In this document: one piece after another, positions 21,161 to 31,899 of the stretch | How the letters are laid out: every line of letters begins with the position of its first letter | Numbering within the stretch: the first letter of the stretch is position 1 | NCBI RefSeq assembly: GCF_949628265.1 | Contig: NC_088788.1 | Span: 1-64,000 of the forward strand | Direction of reading: 5' to 3' | DNA: 64,000 nucleotides | Origin: Cloeon dipterum | Lineage: Eukaryota; Arthropoda; Insecta; Ephemeroptera; Baetidae | Translations under genes and position numbers: made by a program | The notes under the pieces: model-generated | The model's input: the letters and a program-made list of their open reading frames with translations, nothing else | Databases searched by the model: none | What the model was told of the DNA's origin: nothing

Positions 21161-22425
21161 CCAAAATGTGGCCATGGTTCTCGATAGTCGCCTAGTGGCC
21201 GCTTGGCCCCTCAATCACGGCTGTAGAACATCACCGCGCACGTCATCCTTCAGTCGCTGTCGCTGCCAGACTGGACGACTGGTGTCTGGGTCTGCCAACC
21301 ACGCATGCGCACTTGTGCATGCTGTGCTTGGCTCCGCCTCCTTCTTTTTCTCAGAGTGGACGTCAGCGACGCCAAAAAGGCCGACGTTGCGGCCGCAAGC
21401 GCCGAGGATGCAGACGAGTGCTCCGAGCAGTTGAAGACACGGACGACGTCGGCGATGGTATATTCCTCAGCGGCGGACTCAAGCTAGGCATCGTCCTCTC
21501 ATAGTCCAGCACCTTAACGACAGCAATTTGGGGCGACTTGGGCAGCAGCTTGAGGTTGTGCGAGGCCTTGAGAAGCACCTCGTCCGTGAGAAGCACCTCG
21601 TCCGTGCGCAACAGCTTCTTCTCCATGGAGGCCTATACGTGCAGCCGGTCGCGGTTCTTGGAGAGCGCCTCAAGGCAGCGTTCCAAGATGGATATTGGCT
21701 CTCGGTAAGCTTCTGCTTGAGCTACCAGTTCTCCTTGAGTCGGCTGCACTCGTCGCCTCCGCCGCCGCTGCGGCCGGTGTCGCTCTCTATGCCCAGGTCC
21801 GGCGAAGACTGCGTGTGCCGGCTGACAGAGTGTTTGTCGCTGTCTGAGGCGCGCGCTGCCTCGAGCTGCTGCACCTGCTGCGTCAGCACGCGGCACTGCA
21901 CTTCCGCCTCATCGACCTGCTTGGCCAGCTGCTGGCTGCGCTGCATGTCCTGCTTGGAGGCTTGCTCGAGCCGTTGGCACTTGCTGGTGGCGTCGAGCGC
22001 ACGTCGCTCCAGCTGCTGGCAGGCGAGCCTCGTGTGCGCCAGTTCGTCGTGCATGGCCGCCCTGGCCGCCTCCATAGTGGCCAGTGCCTCCTGCGTCTCG
22101 AGCTGCACGAGCTGCAGGTGGCGCTGCATGCCGTCCCGCTCGCTCAGCTTGGCCTCGAGCTGCCGCACGCGGCCCTCCGCCTCCGCCAGCTGCCGCTAGG
22201 CCTCGGCGCCCGCCTCGCCGCCGCCTCCAGCTGCTGCCGCGTCGCCTCGCTCTGCCGCACCACCACTTAGTCGCGCCCGCTGCGATTCCAGCGCCGCCTC
22301 CTGCCCCACCGGCTGCTCGGCCTTGGCCAGGGCCTTGTGCGCGCTCAGCTCGGCCTGCAGCGCTTCGATGATCTGCTCCATCGCGTGCAGCCGCTGCAAC
22401 AGCTTCTTGTACGACGCTTTCTTGC
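21161..22425 (-). pseudogene. centrosomin-like coiled-coil exon, longest copy, fused to cassette end
   Basis: The acceptor GGTGGTTGCAG lies before 22425 and the donor GTGAGTAC after 21161. The minus strand encodes KKASYKKLLQRLHAMEQIIE, LQAELSAHKALAKAE, a stretch readable in two phases with one in-frame TAG at 22196-22198, then a 148-codon unbroken coiled coil (EAKLSERDGMQRHLQLVQLE to QQVQQLEAARASD) and SSPDLGIESDTGR. The frame then shifts before KKLLRTDEVLL. The SPDLGIESD box and the following heptads resemble centrosomin/CDK5RAP2, pericentriolar scaffold proteins that recruit gamma-tubulin. The copy is broken by at least one stop and several indels. Confidence 0.6.
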
Positions 22426-22592
22426 CTGCAACCACCATTTCTATTAGTAAAAAGGGGTCTGTATTATTTTAATTGAACTGTTTTCTCCGAGTTGTGCCTT
22501 CTTATTCGCAATTTTAACGCGATAAAACATCTTTAAGCTGCAAGTCGACGCCAAACAAGTTGAAGATCTCATAGTATCAGCGTTGGAAATAC

Positions 22593-22935
22593 CTGGGGTG
22601 CGGGGCGAGTGCTCGAGCTCGGAGGAGTTTGGCGACGAGACGGTCTGGTTGACGGGCGTCTTGTTCTCGGGCAGGCTGATGCGCGCGAGCGAGACGGTGC
22701 GGTCCGGCTCGGACCAGGCCTCTGACTCTGACAGAATTGGCTGCTGCTCCTCCTCCTGCTCCTGGTCCTGCTCCAGCTCATGCTTGCGCGGCGGCCGCGG
22801 CGGTTTGCTCGAGGTTCGGCCTTTCTCCGTGCTCCACCGCGCCAGCTCCGTTTCCTTTGCCAGAGTCCAGCTCCTCGCTCACCGTGCACAAATATCCGTC
22901 GTCTCCGTCGTCGTCCGCTCCAATTGGCTCTCCAT
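22593..22935 (-). pseudogene. centrosomin-like acidic/Ser-rich exon
   Basis: The acceptor GAATTGCAG lies before 22935 and the donor CCCCAG|GTATTT after 22593. It reads NELQMESQLER, then (another phase) LCTVSEELDSGKG, then TEKGRTSSKPPRPP, an EQDQEQEEEQQPILSES run, AWSEPDRTVSLARISLPEN and SPNSSELEHSPRTP. An in-frame TGA separates the first two parts. Position and content fit the region just upstream of the SPDLGIESD coiled coil in the same protein. Shortened relatives are at 16.4 and 47.3 kb. Confidence 0.55.
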
Positions 22936-22949
22936 CTGCAATTCATTCA

Positions 22950-23650
22950 TTGATTGATAAATAATAATAGGAATAGCAGTGGAATCACAGTAGCTCGGAA
23001 AAATTTAATTTATCGGACAATTTAGGGAAATTAATATTGAATTATTGGCTTTCGGCACACTTGGCCCCCTCTGCAGTCCAGAGTGTCGCAAAGACAGCGC
23101 CTCTAGCAGCTATAAATTAAAAGGGTGTGTGTCAAGCAGCAGATTTGAGCTGATTCCCACTTCTAGTGTCGGGAATTTTACGACAAAGCCAATTTTGCAA
23201 TTTTTGTACAAATATCCTGCTTTAAGTTTGGTGTTTGGAGTCGCAAACAAATGGTGCCACCGTTTATTAACAACTTTTGCGCACCTCCAGTGCGAATTTA
23301 AATTTAATTCTGCTTCTATAAACATTTATGGCGTACAAAATTGAAATTCGACGTGCCAAAATCCAAAATCAGTAAGCAATCAGTAACGCGGTTTTTTTTT
23401 GCTTGATTGAATGTTTTTTAAGATTTCTACTGCAACTAGCTGGAAATTTTTTATATAAAAATTCAAATGGTGCTCCGTATTTTCAAAAAATTCACGAATA
23501 ATCCTTTGGAGAAACAGTTGAATTGAATTATAATCAATAATTCACGCAGTCAGATTTTTTATCGTCCGATTCCAGTCAACGAATGCTGTGTAACCTATTT
23601 TCAGTTCCCGATATATCAGATTTTTGCGCGTTTCGGCATGGAATTTCGTT
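22950..23650. repeat. intron with dispersed repeat R1, copy 3
   Basis: It starts as intron downstream of the acceptor at 22935 (minus sense upstream), with a segment shared with 47.40-47.76 kb (cctctagcagc..ataaaattaaaagggtgtg, caaatggtgccaccgtttatt). It then continues as repeat R1 to gcatggaatttcgtt at about 23650. No coding frame is conserved. Confidence 0.7.
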
Positions 23651-23760
23651 CACAGGAACTTAACTTTTTACATGGTCTTGAAGAGCTGCTGCAGGTCGTC
23701 GGCGACCCAATCAAGATTCCACATAGTAGCTCGCGATAATTTAAACGAAAACTCATATAA
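23650..23760 (-). pseudogene. fragment of the exon at 25.5-25.85 kb
   Basis: The plus-strand stretch ttacatggtcttgaagagctgctgcaggtcgtcggcgaccc is a diverged copy of 25780-25825. On the minus strand it gives LDWVADDLQQLFKTM then a stop. It is too short to name a domain. Confidence 0.4.
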
Positions 23761-23804
23761 TTTCTTTGCCCCCAAAATATGAAATAATAAATTAGTGTAC
23801 TCAC

Positions 23805-24095
23805 CCGAAATGTAGCCGTGTTCCTCGATAGTCGCCTGGTGGTCGCCGGCCCCTCAATCACGACTGCAGTGCACCGCGCACGTCATCCTCCAGCTGATGT
23901 CGCTGCCATACTGGAGATTGTGAGTGGAGACTGCCACCGCCAGCTGCCAACCACGCATGCGCACAGCAAGCTGTGCCTGGCTCCGCCTCCTTCTTCCCAT
24001 CCACCGCAAACAACTGCGCCGTCTGCCCGTCAATCGACGCCCGCAGCCGCTCTGAAGCCACCAGCTGCTCGCCGTCCCTGCGACACACATCCAAA
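23805..24095 (-). pseudogene. cassette exon carrying an Ig-like start
   Basis: The donor GTGAGTAC lies at 23805. On the minus strand the island starts VCRRDGEQLVASERLRASID then GQTAQLFAVDG, which matches the DGEQL...DGQTSQL part of the broken Ig exon at 29238-29439. It continues into cassette sequence (KKEAEPGTACC, VWQRHQLEDDVRGA) and a stop. It joins an Ig fragment to a cassette 3' part. A copy without the Ig part is at 25.92-26.09 kb. Confidence 0.5.
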
Positions 24096-24279
24096 TTTTC
24101 TAATTACCCTAATTACCAACAACTACCTCATCATTAATTGTATACTTAAATGAGGGATCATTTGAACTAAATTTAAATTAAAATTTTTTCAATTAAAGGA
24201 AAAAAGATAAAAATTTGAAATTACCCGAGAACGCTAAAACAAACAAAATCAATTGATCACAAAAATATTAAAAATTAAA

Positions 24280-24510
24280 AATGGTTAGTTGATGGAGTTT
24301 TGGTTTGAGGATAATTGTGCTGAAGCTCGACTGGATCTCGCGAGTGTAGGCAATGCTTGAACACCCACGCGGCGCAGGTTGCATATAGCATGCCCGTCTC
24401 TCTATTCCCGGCGAGCAGCTATTTCTGGCGTCAATGACACCGACTCGCGTTTCAGGGACGTGTGCGGCAAACGCAATCGCCATTCGAGGTCACAATCCAC
24501 GAATAAATTA
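24280..24510. repeat. short repeat shared with 29.69-29.85 kb
   Basis: Landmarks gagtgtaggcaa, gcgcaggttgcata and tgacaccgactcgcgtttcaggga recur in the same order and spacing at 29.69-29.85 kb. No frame is conserved. Sequence from 24.1 to 24.9 kb otherwise shows no gene. Confidence 0.6.
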
Positions 24511-24889
24511 TTCGATGCCCAAAAAAATTTTACTAGATAGAAACGCATTGGCAACTAATTTTTTTCCTGTTGATGTCGATGCTTTCTTATTTGAACATGC
24601 CTTTCATTATTTTTCAGGCCTTGGTTTTAAATAGTTAAGAGACGCAAGGAAAATGCTTATTTAAAGAAATAAATCTTTCGAAAGGATGACAATTAACAAG
24701 CAGTTATTGTTGAAGATGGTCTGTCTATTTAATTTAAATTATTAAGGAATTATTCGACAAGAAGAGAGGAAAGGAAAAAGGACTGACTGACTGGCTGGCT
24801 GGGCAACGAAACGAATGTCGATGTCGAGGCGGCGGCGAACGCGCGCGGCTGCCTCGCGAGTGCGTGTGACAACGGCCGACACACAGCAA

Positions 24890-25100
24890 AAAGTCTATAA
24901 ATATCATGTTGTGTTCAAGAGAGAGTCAAAATCTATTCGTTCGCTAATTTTGAGATGGCTGTGCGGATTGTATGCGCGCATTGTGCGGCACCGTTTATTA
25001 TCAACTTTAGCGTACTTCCATTGCAAAATTAATTTTAATTCTGCTTCTGTAAACATTTCTAGCGAACAAAATTGAAATTTGACGTGCAAAAAAAACCAAA
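24890..25100. repeat. repeat shared almost base for base with 28.46-28.67 kb
   Basis: About 200 bp beginning ctataaatatcatgttgtg and ending aatttgacgtgcaaaa, differing at only a few positions from 28459-28660. It is the proximal part of repeat R1. The copy at 28.46 kb continues into full R1, whereas this one stops and joins the segment gttcccgctagatcacgct, also found at 43.2 and 56.7 kb. Confidence 0.8.
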
Positions 25101-25119
25101 ATCAGTAACAAAATCAGTA

Positions 25120-25420
25120 CTCTGTTCCCGCTAGATCACGCTATTGAGGGCAAAAGAGGGAAGCAATTTGAAGAATTGGAGAGGAATGAACTTTAAATTA
25201 GTTGATGTTTCTTACTGAAACTCCTGACTTCAATTCCGCAACGATTGTAATTAATATAGGGTTCCAAATTGCAGTGTTTTTTAATTTATTTACTTTTTAA
25301 TGCAGCCAAATATTTCGTATCGTGAAATAAAATTTGTAGCAGTTCTATCAAAACAGAAGTAGGGCTGCTTAAAAGCGCAAGCTGAAGGCAGATTACAATA
25401 CCATCAATTCTATCATTTAG
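25120..25420. repeat. intron repeat shared with 43.20-43.52 and 56.73-56.95 kb
   Basis: Landmarks cacgctattgagggcaaaagaggga, attggagaggaat, actcctgacttcaatt and tttttaatgcag occur in the same order in three places. In the other two it lies just upstream (minus sense) of the 216/218-bp coiled-coil exon, so this copy marks where that exon is missing. Confidence 0.75.
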
Positions 25421-25479
25421 TTTTGAAAATATTCCAATATTTTTATAGTCTCGAGGGGTGCACTATATAACAAATTTAC

Positions 25480-25850
25480 AGACGACAAACACTTTGGCGC
25501 AAGTTTAACAGCTGCAACGCGTGGTTTCCCCTTCACCTCGACCATTTCCTCCAATTTAAGTATTTGCAAGGTTTTTTCCTTTTTGGACACCGGCTGACCG
25601 ACCGTCCCATTGGGATTGTAAATGGGAGCCACGAGCCACGAGCACTTTTCGGAACTCTGTACTGATGTAATCTGCCTCGATGCTGATAGAACTGGTCTTG
25701 CAAACAAATGGTAGGCGGCGGAGGCTGCGGCTTCGCCTCCGTCACCCTAGCAGGCGGAAAACTCAGGAACTGAACTTTGTACATGGTTTTGTAGAGCTGC
25801 TGCAGGTCGTTGGCGACCCAATCAAAGATGCTACATAGCAGCACGCGATA
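25480..25850 (-). CDS. unrecognised open exon-like region
   Basis: Two overlapping minus-strand frames are open for about 100 codons. One reads SIFDWVANDLQQLYKTMYKV, QFLSFPPARVTEAKPQPPPP, then a region rich in Gln/His/Arg. The other gives KKEKTLQILKLEEMVEVKGK. The DWVANDLQQLYKTM part is helical and repeated at 23.66 kb. I do not recognise the family; splice sites are uncertain (a possible donor CTAG|GGTGAC inside). Confidence 0.3.
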
Positions 25851-25920
25851 ATTAAACGAAATCCCTTTGAATTTCTTATCTTAGCCCCCAAAATATGAAA
25901 TAATAAATTAGTGTACTCAC

Positions 25921-26090
25921 CCGAAATGTAGCCGTGTTCCTCGATAGTCGCCTGGTGGTCGCCGGCCCCTCAATCACGACTGCAGTGCACCGCGCACGTC
26001 ATCCTCCAGCTGATGTCGCTGCCATACTGGAGATTGTGAGTGGAGACTGCCACCGCCAGCTGCCAACCACGCATGCGCACTTAAGCAAGC
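25921..26090 (-). pseudogene. cassette exon, near copy of 23805-23975
   Basis: The donor GTGAGTAC lies at 25921. About 170 bp match 23805-23975 with almost no change, ending just after cacgcatgcgcact. The preceding intron part carries the shared cccccaaaatatgaaataataaattagtgtactcaccc. Beyond 26.09 kb the sequence becomes unique and AT-rich. Confidence 0.6.
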
Positions 26091-26099
26091 TGAGAATCA

Positions 26100-26460
26100 T
26101 AAATATTTAAAAATCCTCATGCGAGAACTGAAGTCTAATAAATTACAAAAAGGCTTTTATTCTCTGCGCTGAAATTCTTTTTTTTATAAATTCTTAATTT
26201 TTCATAAAAAATATTATTTTGTTTTAAATGAGGGGATTCGAACGTAGCGCAAATTTTGAATTGCGATTTTACTGATTAATTTAGGTGTCACAATATTTGA
26301 CGCAAATTAATCAACGGTTCTAATGATGCTATTCCAAACTGAGCCTAACAATAAGATCTAATTATAAAATAAAGTGACTGTTATTGTTACAAAATTAAAA
26401 CAACAATGTCGAGGGTCGATGAACTCGGTCTTGCGGCACATTATATGTACATTTTTGCCT
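26100..26460. other. no gene seen
   Basis: Unique AT-rich sequence without splice-bounded islands. Confidence 0.5.
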
Positions 26461-26464
26461 AGAA

Positions 26465-26960
26465 CCACGCGTCGAATTCGGCCGGCGGTTCGGCCAAAAT
26501 GTCGGCCGAGTCGAACTGGTCGATATGAGACCAAAACCCGTCAAGCAATTCGCGAATTTACCAAAATGTTCAGTCGCAACAATACCGCACCTCTTTCTGA
26601 CCTGTCTCTAACCTGCATCTGACCTTAACCGTCACCTATCTCGCCATTGAAACCAATGCTAAAACGGCGAATTCGGTCCGTCGGCCGGCTGTCGAGTCGG
26701 CCAGTGTCGGCCGCGTCGGCATTGTCAAATTGAGACCGAAAAACCTCCAGTCCGGAAAGGAGTTTGCGAGAAATCAAACGAAAATTTGAAAAAATTCTTA
26801 GCCGCGAATTCTCAACTCCCCCAAAACATAGGATTTGTGTACTTGCCCAAAATGAGGGTATTCGGCCAGTTGGCGAAGTGACCGTCGGCCGCGGTTTTCT
26901 GTGGCCGCCTGGCGGCCACAGGCCGCCTTCCGGGCCGCTCGATGACGGGCGGTGTCCATC
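26465..26960. repeat. GTCGGCC-rich short repeats and a degenerate cassette remnant
   Basis: Two copies of a segment built on gtcggccgagtc...gatcaaattgagacc-like sequence occur near 26.49 and 26.69 kb, with relatives at 38.45 and 40.25 kb. At 26.83-26.95 kb a degraded cassette end is visible (cccaaaacataggatttgtgtacttgccc), where the donor reads GCAAGT instead of GTGAGT. No coding frame is supported. Confidence 0.5.
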
Positions 26961-27419
26961 AGCGTGCGCGTAGACCGCTCGCTGCCAGCAACAGGCACAC
27001 ACTACAACTCATTGTTGCATTTAACTCGTTCGTGTGCATTGTTGCCGGCAGCCAGCAGCCACAGCAACCAAAGAATGTTTTCGAACCTCCCAATTCCGAG
27101 CTAAAACGAGTCCCCGAGCAGTGTCTGAAAAACTATCTCTTTCAAAAATCGACATGTCTTACAGTTTTCGAGATACAAACGAATTTTCCAGTTAACATAA
27201 TGCGACGAACGCGCGGTGTCCAAATGGCCAGCAACTGAATTATATGGCAGCAACCTGCGCGGAAAGCGAGGGTCCCGTTTCTGTGTCCCAATGAGCGAAT
27301 CAATTCTTTTCGTGCAAATGTAAAAAGTGATTGAATTTTATTTATTTATTTAAAATGGACAGTAACTCAAAAACTTATTTTGAATATTCAGGAATTAATT
27401 TTTAAATTGAAAATTACAC

Positions 27420-27555
27420 GATTGTAAATTAAATAAATCCGAGTTTAAAGCTTATTCCCTTTTAATTTGTACGCACGACATTCACCGAGGAAATTAAATT
27501 AAAAACTGCCAGCGGTGAAAGAGGAACGCATCCAGAATATGTTCAACAGCGCGTC
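27420..27555. repeat. short duplication with 55.98-56.13 kb
   Basis: The stretch from attacacgattgtaaattaa to aaactgccagcggtga is repeated at 55990-56098 with few changes. A weaker match continues to aaaagaatcaagt. No gene is evident from 27.0 to 28.45 kb; a 68-codon plus-strand frame near 28.11 kb (MSRAIEIKVRINC...) ends at a GTGAGT but has no other support. Confidence 0.65.
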
Positions 27556-28458
27556 CAAAAGAATCAAGTTGGTGGTGCGAATGTCTCACGCATCCAAAAT
27601 TTAATTCAAAGTTGTCAGCGCGCAGGCAGGCGAGGAAGATGCTTTTCTGTGTGCCATGCTTTGTGCTGTTTCATTTCCTTTTTGCACGCGAGGGCGAGAC
27701 GCGCGCGTGCGATACCGGGGTTTGTTTTCTCGGCGAGCAAATTTATTCGAAACAAATTTATCGGCTCGCTCAGCTGGCTTTCGCACACATATTCAGCGAG
27801 AGTCGTCGGCACTCTCGATAATGTTTCTGTGTGTGTGTGCTGCGCAGTGACAGATGAAAAATGGCGTTCGGATATTAATTCGCCGACAAAATGACCGTTT
27901 TCATCGTGATCTTTCTCCTCGAGTGCACCGCCGCGCAGATTTATGCACAAATTATTTCGTTTCTCTCGGCTCGCATTCAACCAACCGACGCCGACACACC
28001 TAAACTAAACGCGACGCCGGCCAAAGGTCGCACTGCAGAGACGCCCTTGCCGGTTGCCAGGCGAAAATAAATAAAAATTGCGAAAAGTAAGTACATTTGC
28101 CTGGCGGGCAATGAGTCGCGCTATCGAAATTAAAGTTAGAATAAATTGTAATTTCTCGACCGGCGCGCAGCAATTGCAGAGGATATCCGATATGTTGTGT
28201 TTCAAATTAATTTCGGACAAACCCGATCCGGGCATTAAACTGCGATTTATCTCGTCGTTTAACGACGCTGCTCAGAGCCGAGAAGAGGAATCGCTGAAAT
28301 ATGAGTTCGCGTGAGTGCTGCGCGCTTATCAGCAAACAAAATCGAGAAAAAAGGAGGAGCCCTGAATGTATTGCCGAGCGCGCGGCTACACAGCCCAGCT
28401 AGTTGACCCCTGCGCCGCCAAAATTAATAAAATAAATAATCTAAAATTTAAAAAGCAA

Positions 28459-29060
28459 AAAGGCTATAAATATCATGTTGTGTTCAAGAGAGAGTCAAAA
28501 TCTATTTGTTCGCTAATTTTGAGATGGCTGTGCGGATTGTATGCGCGCATTGTGCGGCACCGTTTATTATCAACTTTTGCGTACTTCCATTGCAAAATTA
28601 ATTTTAATTCTGCTTCTGTAAACACTTCTAGCGAACAAAATTGAAATTTGACGTGCAAAAAACCAAAATCAGTAAAGCAATCAATTGCAAAAAGACTGGG
28701 AAACTGATAACAGTATCGCAGTTTGTTTTGTCCCGTTTAAATATGTTCTTTAAATTTTCTACTGCAACTATCTGAATCATTAAACATTTTTACACAAAGA
28801 ATGCAGAGCAGAAATGAATCAGAAAACTTCAAATTTGATGCCTTTGGACACGAAATTGGAAATTTTAGAAATACAAATCAAATGGTGCTCCGTATTATGA
28901 AACATTTCACGAAATTTCATTTGGAGCAACAGTTGGATTGTATTCTAACCAATAATTGACGTAGTCAGATTTTTTATCGTCCCATTCAAGTCAACGAGTG
29001 CTACGAAACCTAGTTTCAATTCCCGAAGGTTCTATTTATGAGCGCTTTGGCCTAGAATTT
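28459..29060. repeat. dispersed repeat R1, copy 4 (fullest)
   Basis: It contains all R1 landmarks from ctataaatatcatgttgtg to gcctagaatttcgttt. It is the most complete copy and can serve as the reference for aligning the others. It is non-coding. Confidence 0.75.
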
Positions 29061-29237
29061 CGTTTCATCTAGCCTGATTTTTCAAACGATACTCACATAG
29101 ATGATCGACTTTGTTTAACATTTTATAATTTTAGCTCCCATGTATTTTGCAATTATTTTCAAGGCATTTTAAATCCTCTGTATGAATCACTATTTATGTA
29201 ACATGGGAATTGTAAAATGTGAGATTATTGGCCTTAC

Positions 29238-29439
29238 CTGCGAGTCAGACGGTGAAAGGTGGTTGGACGGCGCTGTGCTCCTCGCTCCAACTTGGGCGTC
29301 TATGAGCTCGAGCCGGCGCAGCACACGACGCTGCCCATCTTACTGCGCGCCTCGCACGAGTACTGGCCGTCCAGCGTCAACTGCGACGTCTGCCCGTCCA
29401 ACGCGGATGCTCCGAAGCCACCCCAGCTGCTCGCCGTCC
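29238..29439 (-). pseudogene. Ig domain exon, frameshifted
   Basis: Acceptor TGCTGTTTCAG and donor CGCAG|GTAAGG bound a 202-bp island. One phase gives SALDGQTSQLTLDGQYSCEA then RSKMGSVVCCAGSSS and a stop. The YSCEARSKMGS part is a typical F-G strand of an I-set domain with the Y.C pair. Another phase holds the start (DGEQLGWLRS). Splice sites are good, so it may have been lost recently. The 24.0-kb cassette carries a copy of its first half. Confidence 0.6.
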
Positions 29440-30600
29440 CTGAAACAGCAAACAGCACACGCACATTTCAATTTTCAAGTTTTCACCTCTGACCAGTGAG
29501 GACCAGTCTATCAATAAATTGCAATTTTAATAAGAGAGAACATTAATTTGGACAAAATTTGAAAAGTCGAACTCAGGGTGCCATGCAAAATATGAGAACT
29601 AATGAGAAATAATGAGAACACTAAAAGACTAAAAGCACCAAAGCCAATCAATTACACAGATTAAAAATAATAACAAAAAATGTATTTTGAGGGAATTTGT
29701 TGGCTCGAGAGGTAAACTGGACAGACATCGCGTCGCGAGAGTAGGCAACATCGGATTACACGCACGTCGCGCAGGTTGCAAACTCTGCGAGTTTCTATTT
29801 CGGGCGCCGATGACATCGACTCGCGTTTCAGGGACATAATGAGTGCATAATACATAACCAAAGATTACAAATGATTTGCAAAGTGTTGACGTGCATTAAA
29901 AATTATGGGAACTCAATCGCGACTGAATTAAACCCGTTTCTAAATAGGCAAACATTTTGTTGGTTACATAGTTGAGCGCTTGAGTCTCTTGTTCTTTCAC
30001 GTGTGGGCCCTACGCGGACGCAGTTGTTACTGCTTACATTAGAATTTTCTTCTCATTTTGCCGGCCAAGGAAAGACCTCCAGACTTCCTCACTCCACACA
30101 GACCGCAGGCCCTCAGGCGAAATTAAGGCCGCTGACACAAACCGAAATAGAGCTCTAAACAATCTTCAAACAGGCGCGATGCCATTGTTACTCTTGCTAT
30201 GTTTCATTGTTGACTGATGCATACGAAAATTTTTGCGTTCGAACGGTTACTTGTCTCGTTGCTCATCAGCATTGTTGAAAATTTGAAATTCGGCAGAGCA
30301 CACTACGCAGTCTCCCGCCGAGGCAAGACTGACGCGTGTTACGCAACCGGCGAAACACGCGTGCTGCTCGGCACAACAAACAACTCGCTCTTCGCATTCG
30401 TGCAGATCCAGATTCAGCGCTAACAAACTAAAATTTATCCCGCTTGCCCTCGTTTGTTGTCAGTGACGTCACAATCACAACAACAAAAAGGAGCTACGTG
30501 TCTATTTATCTCAAATACCCAGAAATGCAGTCAATAAACCAACAATTAATCAGTTTCATAGTCGCCGCGAATTCGAGTGTTCGATTGTTGGCGGAAAGAA
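29440..30600. other. no clear gene; short repeat at 29.69-29.85 kb
   Basis: Mostly unique sequence. 29.69-29.85 kb repeats 24.33-24.48 kb. The CG content rises from about 30.05 kb. A TGACGTCA site lies near 30463. Confidence 0.45.
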
Positions 30601-30624
30601 TTTCAGAATTCGGTCTTCACCTTT

Positions 30625-30720
30625 CAACGCGCCAACTTCCTGCGCGTCCCTGACGTCCCTGAAGAGCAGTGTGGCCTCCGTGGGCGTGATTTCCGGCGTC
30701 AGGGACGAATCAGGTCAGGA
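30625..30720 (-). CDS. possible exon, unrecognised
   Basis: A short minus-strand frame reads TPEITPTEATLLFRDVRDA then QEVGALK and runs into a GTGAAG donor-like site near 30625. No acceptor AG is visible in the expected place. A plus-strand frame overlaps. It is kept only because the composition is strikingly protein-like compared with its AT-rich surroundings. Confidence 0.25.
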
Positions 30721-31139
30721 GAAATTTTTTATTTAATTATAGTTATAGTTAACACGTTTTAACTAAATTTATCACCACGAATTTAATTACAGCATTTTTT
30801 CTAATAAATTGCTAGCCACGAATTAAAGAAAAACACATTGTTTTTTCACTCCCGCTACAGACATTTTCATATTGGAGGCCATTTGTGCAGCAGTGGCGGA
30901 CAATCTTGCTTGTTTTGGGCAATAAATTGAATTGGCCGGCCGCGCGGAATGAAAATGCTCCGGTTTTACGGCCGCTGATTGCGAGAGCGGAGCGAAAACC
31001 AAATTTCCGCCTCGCCTAAGCGCAAGGTGAGCGCGCCGCCGCGGTGTCAGGTGAGAAAAATAGCAGCTAGCTGACGTTATTATGTCATTCATCAGTCCGT
31101 GAACTCAAATATTACTTGGTGATGAGGATAAAATGGCTC

Positions 31140-31700
31140 TGCGCGTAAAACCGACTCTTCAGCAGCTTCTGCGCATGCCCGGTGGCCTTCCGAGCCTGCG
31201 AAGAAGCTACCACGTCGACCTAAACATGCGCAGTTGGTGTACAGAGATAAAAATATAGTTTTATTCTTTATTTCACGTTAATTCGCATGTGTAACGTGTT
31301 TTCAGACGTACTGCGCATGCCCATGAGACCCAAGCATGCGCAGTAGCTTTAGACTCGCTTAGCACATGCGCAATACGATCTCCAGCCCGCAAGAGGCTGG
31401 ACAGCAGCGAGCGATGGCGGCATTCAGGGTCGTCACGTAATTTAACTAGGCAACTCGGCGAGCGAAACGGCCATAAGTCACGCGTGCAGACTCGATCTTT
31501 TTTGCCGATCGGAGACGCAGATCGAATGCCAATTATTGTTCTTTTCGACGGCTGGTATACTATAAATTTGCCGTTCGTCGTGTCGCGGCTTTGGCGAATT
31601 GTGATTTGGTCGCGTCGGCAAAGGCCAGATCAGGGTGCGACGGTTGATCGCGCGCGCAGCCGGAGACAAAATGGCGGCCGGGATACCTGGAAAAGCGGCT
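31140..31700. promoter_or_regulatory. CpG-rich promoter-like zone with NRF1-type sites
   Basis: Five TGCGCATGC/CATGCGCA cores occur between 31168 and 31375, two of them forming a perfect inverted pair at 31309-31345. Further right, a tatactataaatt stretch (31556-31568) and an AAAATGGCGGCC motif (31669-31680, the YY1-type element common at metazoan start sites) follow in CpG-rich sequence. A plus-strand ATG frame starts inside the latter motif (MAAGIPGKAALVRSIT, about 66 codons). NRF1 and YY1 sites are typical of TATA-poor housekeeping promoters; direction of transcription is not determined. Confidence 0.45.
31309..31345. repeat. 12-bp perfect inverted repeat of NRF1-like cores
   Basis: The left arm is tactgcgcatgc (31309-31320) and the right arm gcatgcgcagta (31334-31345), with a 13-base loop. 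Each arm contains an NRF1-type core. It could be a paired binding site rather than an RNA structure. Confidence 0.8.
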
Positions 31701-31899
31701 TTGGTACGCTCGATTACTGTTAATGCGGCGCGCGACAAAAACGCGACACTCGATTATTATTTCGGTCGCGTCGCCAAAAGAGCGAATCGAGCGGCTGCTT
31801 TTGTAACGAGACGCCGCGAATTAATTGGCATTCAAATTTCGCTTTCGTCACAACGCGAGCTCGTTTGATGGCGCACCAGCACCGACCGATTCCACATAT

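Noticed and set aside
21528..22199. 223-codon plus-strand open frame rich in Ser/Cys/Ala
   Set aside because: It is the exact antisense of the minus-strand coiled-coil exon; heptad-rich GC sequence leaves the opposite strand free of stops.
28111..28317. 68-codon plus-strand ATG frame ending at a GTGAGT
   Set aside because: Only one splice-like signal, no homology recognised, opposite strand to all supported exons.
29661..29861. 66-codon minus-strand frame in the repeat shared with 24.3 kb
   Set aside because: The frame is not kept in the other copy of the repeat.
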